Of a stretch of 32,124 nucleotides of DNA, positions 31,988-32,124 are shown piece after piece. The stretch is taken from positions 1 to 32,124 of the forward strand of contig JAWVFT010000045.1 of the NCBI GenBank assembly GCA_033855775.1, read 5' to 3'. The translations under genes were made by a program, and so were the position numbers. How positions within the stretch are numbered: the stretch's first letter is position 1; each line of letters begins with the position of its first letter. This DNA is from DASVTR01 sp033855775 (lineage in GTDB: Bacteria > Acidobacteriota > Blastocatellia > Pyrinomonadales > Pyrinomonadaceae). The notes beneath the pieces were generated by a model, which saw only the letters and a list, made by a program, of their open reading frames with translations, made no database searches and was not told the origin of the DNA.

Positions 31988-32124
31988 TGGTTCACACAGA
32001 TTATGCGAATCAGGAGTAGAAAGTGAGCAACAAACAGGCGACGGCGAGTTTGCCGTAGCAATGCACCTTCAGCCCCTGACTCGAACGAACGCGCGAGGCG
32101 TTCTGTAAATCCGTTGTTTGAATC
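31988..32124 (+). other. Right-edge sequence, possible regulatory region of the next gene
   Basis: AGGAG followed by GTG at 32022 opens only an 11-codon frame, so I do not call a gene. ACGAAC (32085-32090) repeats the half-site of the TetR palindrome. GAACGC (32087-32092) and GCGTTC (32098-32103) form a 6-bp inverted repeat with a 5-base centre. This could be a second, looser operator for the TetR protein or a weak hairpin. Confidence 0.3.

Noticed and set aside
32022..32057. GTG frame after AGGAG at the right edge
   Set aside because: It is only 11 codons long, so there is not enough to call a gene.

Overview
The window looks like a piece of a high-GC Acidobacteriota chromosome, most probably of the Blastocatellia/Pyrinomonadales type. 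This is inferred from gene content: a VWFA-related protein of the Acidobacterial type, an Oar-like TonB-dependent receptor with an N-terminal carboxypeptidase-regulatory domain, a choice-of-anchor-B/DUF4214 protein, a giant mosaic Ig/HYR/Calx-beta surface protein and a DUF4388 protein. No rRNA or tRNA gene and no CRISPR array was seen.

Layout. Positions 1-1700 are an AT-richer accessory stretch. An IS630-family element (521-1533) carries a two-frame transposase and sits inside a 25-codon reading frame that has a strong ribosome binding site. Positions 1706-5531 hold divergent genes for a VWA-type secreted protein (-) and acetate kinase (+). A perfect 22-bp-stem terminator separates acetate kinase from a convergent 2167-residue secreted adhesin-like protein (5670-12173, -). 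The TonB-dependent receptor (12570-15611, -) comes next and has its own terminator. Positions 15858-17671 are a divergent DNA-repair pair, uracil-DNA glycosylase (-) and a stand-alone LigD-type polymerase/primase (+). Positions 17932-27438 are dominated by four secreted beta-propeller-like proteins (PQQ-like, choice-of-anchor-B/LVIVD, YncE-like, Ig+LVIVD). Among them are a small GGQ release-factor-like gene and an uncharacterised one-pass membrane protein. Positions 27584-30977 are a three-gene minus-strand cluster: an NTF2-like membrane-anchored protein, a DUF4388-TM-TonB-C-like protein and an unrecognised 483-residue protein with a C/H...CxxC cluster. Positions 31232-31987 are a TetR regulator whose promoter has a 12-bp perfect palindrome between the -35 and -10 boxes.

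Most unusual feature. Between the YncE-like gene and its terminator lies a perfectly periodic array of 13 copies of TTGGGGGA, spaced exactly 21 bp apart (24976-25235) with AT-rich variable 13-mers between them. The spacing keeps one reading frame open, a 117-codon GTG-start frame overlapping the upstream stop codon and encoding a seven-residue [FLI]-G-G-[D/R/A]-x-x-x repeat. It also equals two helical turns of DNA. The glycine codons never vary while the rest of each unit does, which suggests constraint on the nucleic acid as well as, or instead of, the protein.

The window mostly encodes secreted and cell-surface proteins, with a few housekeeping genes (ackA, ung, release-factor-like, LigD-Pol) in short transcription units.
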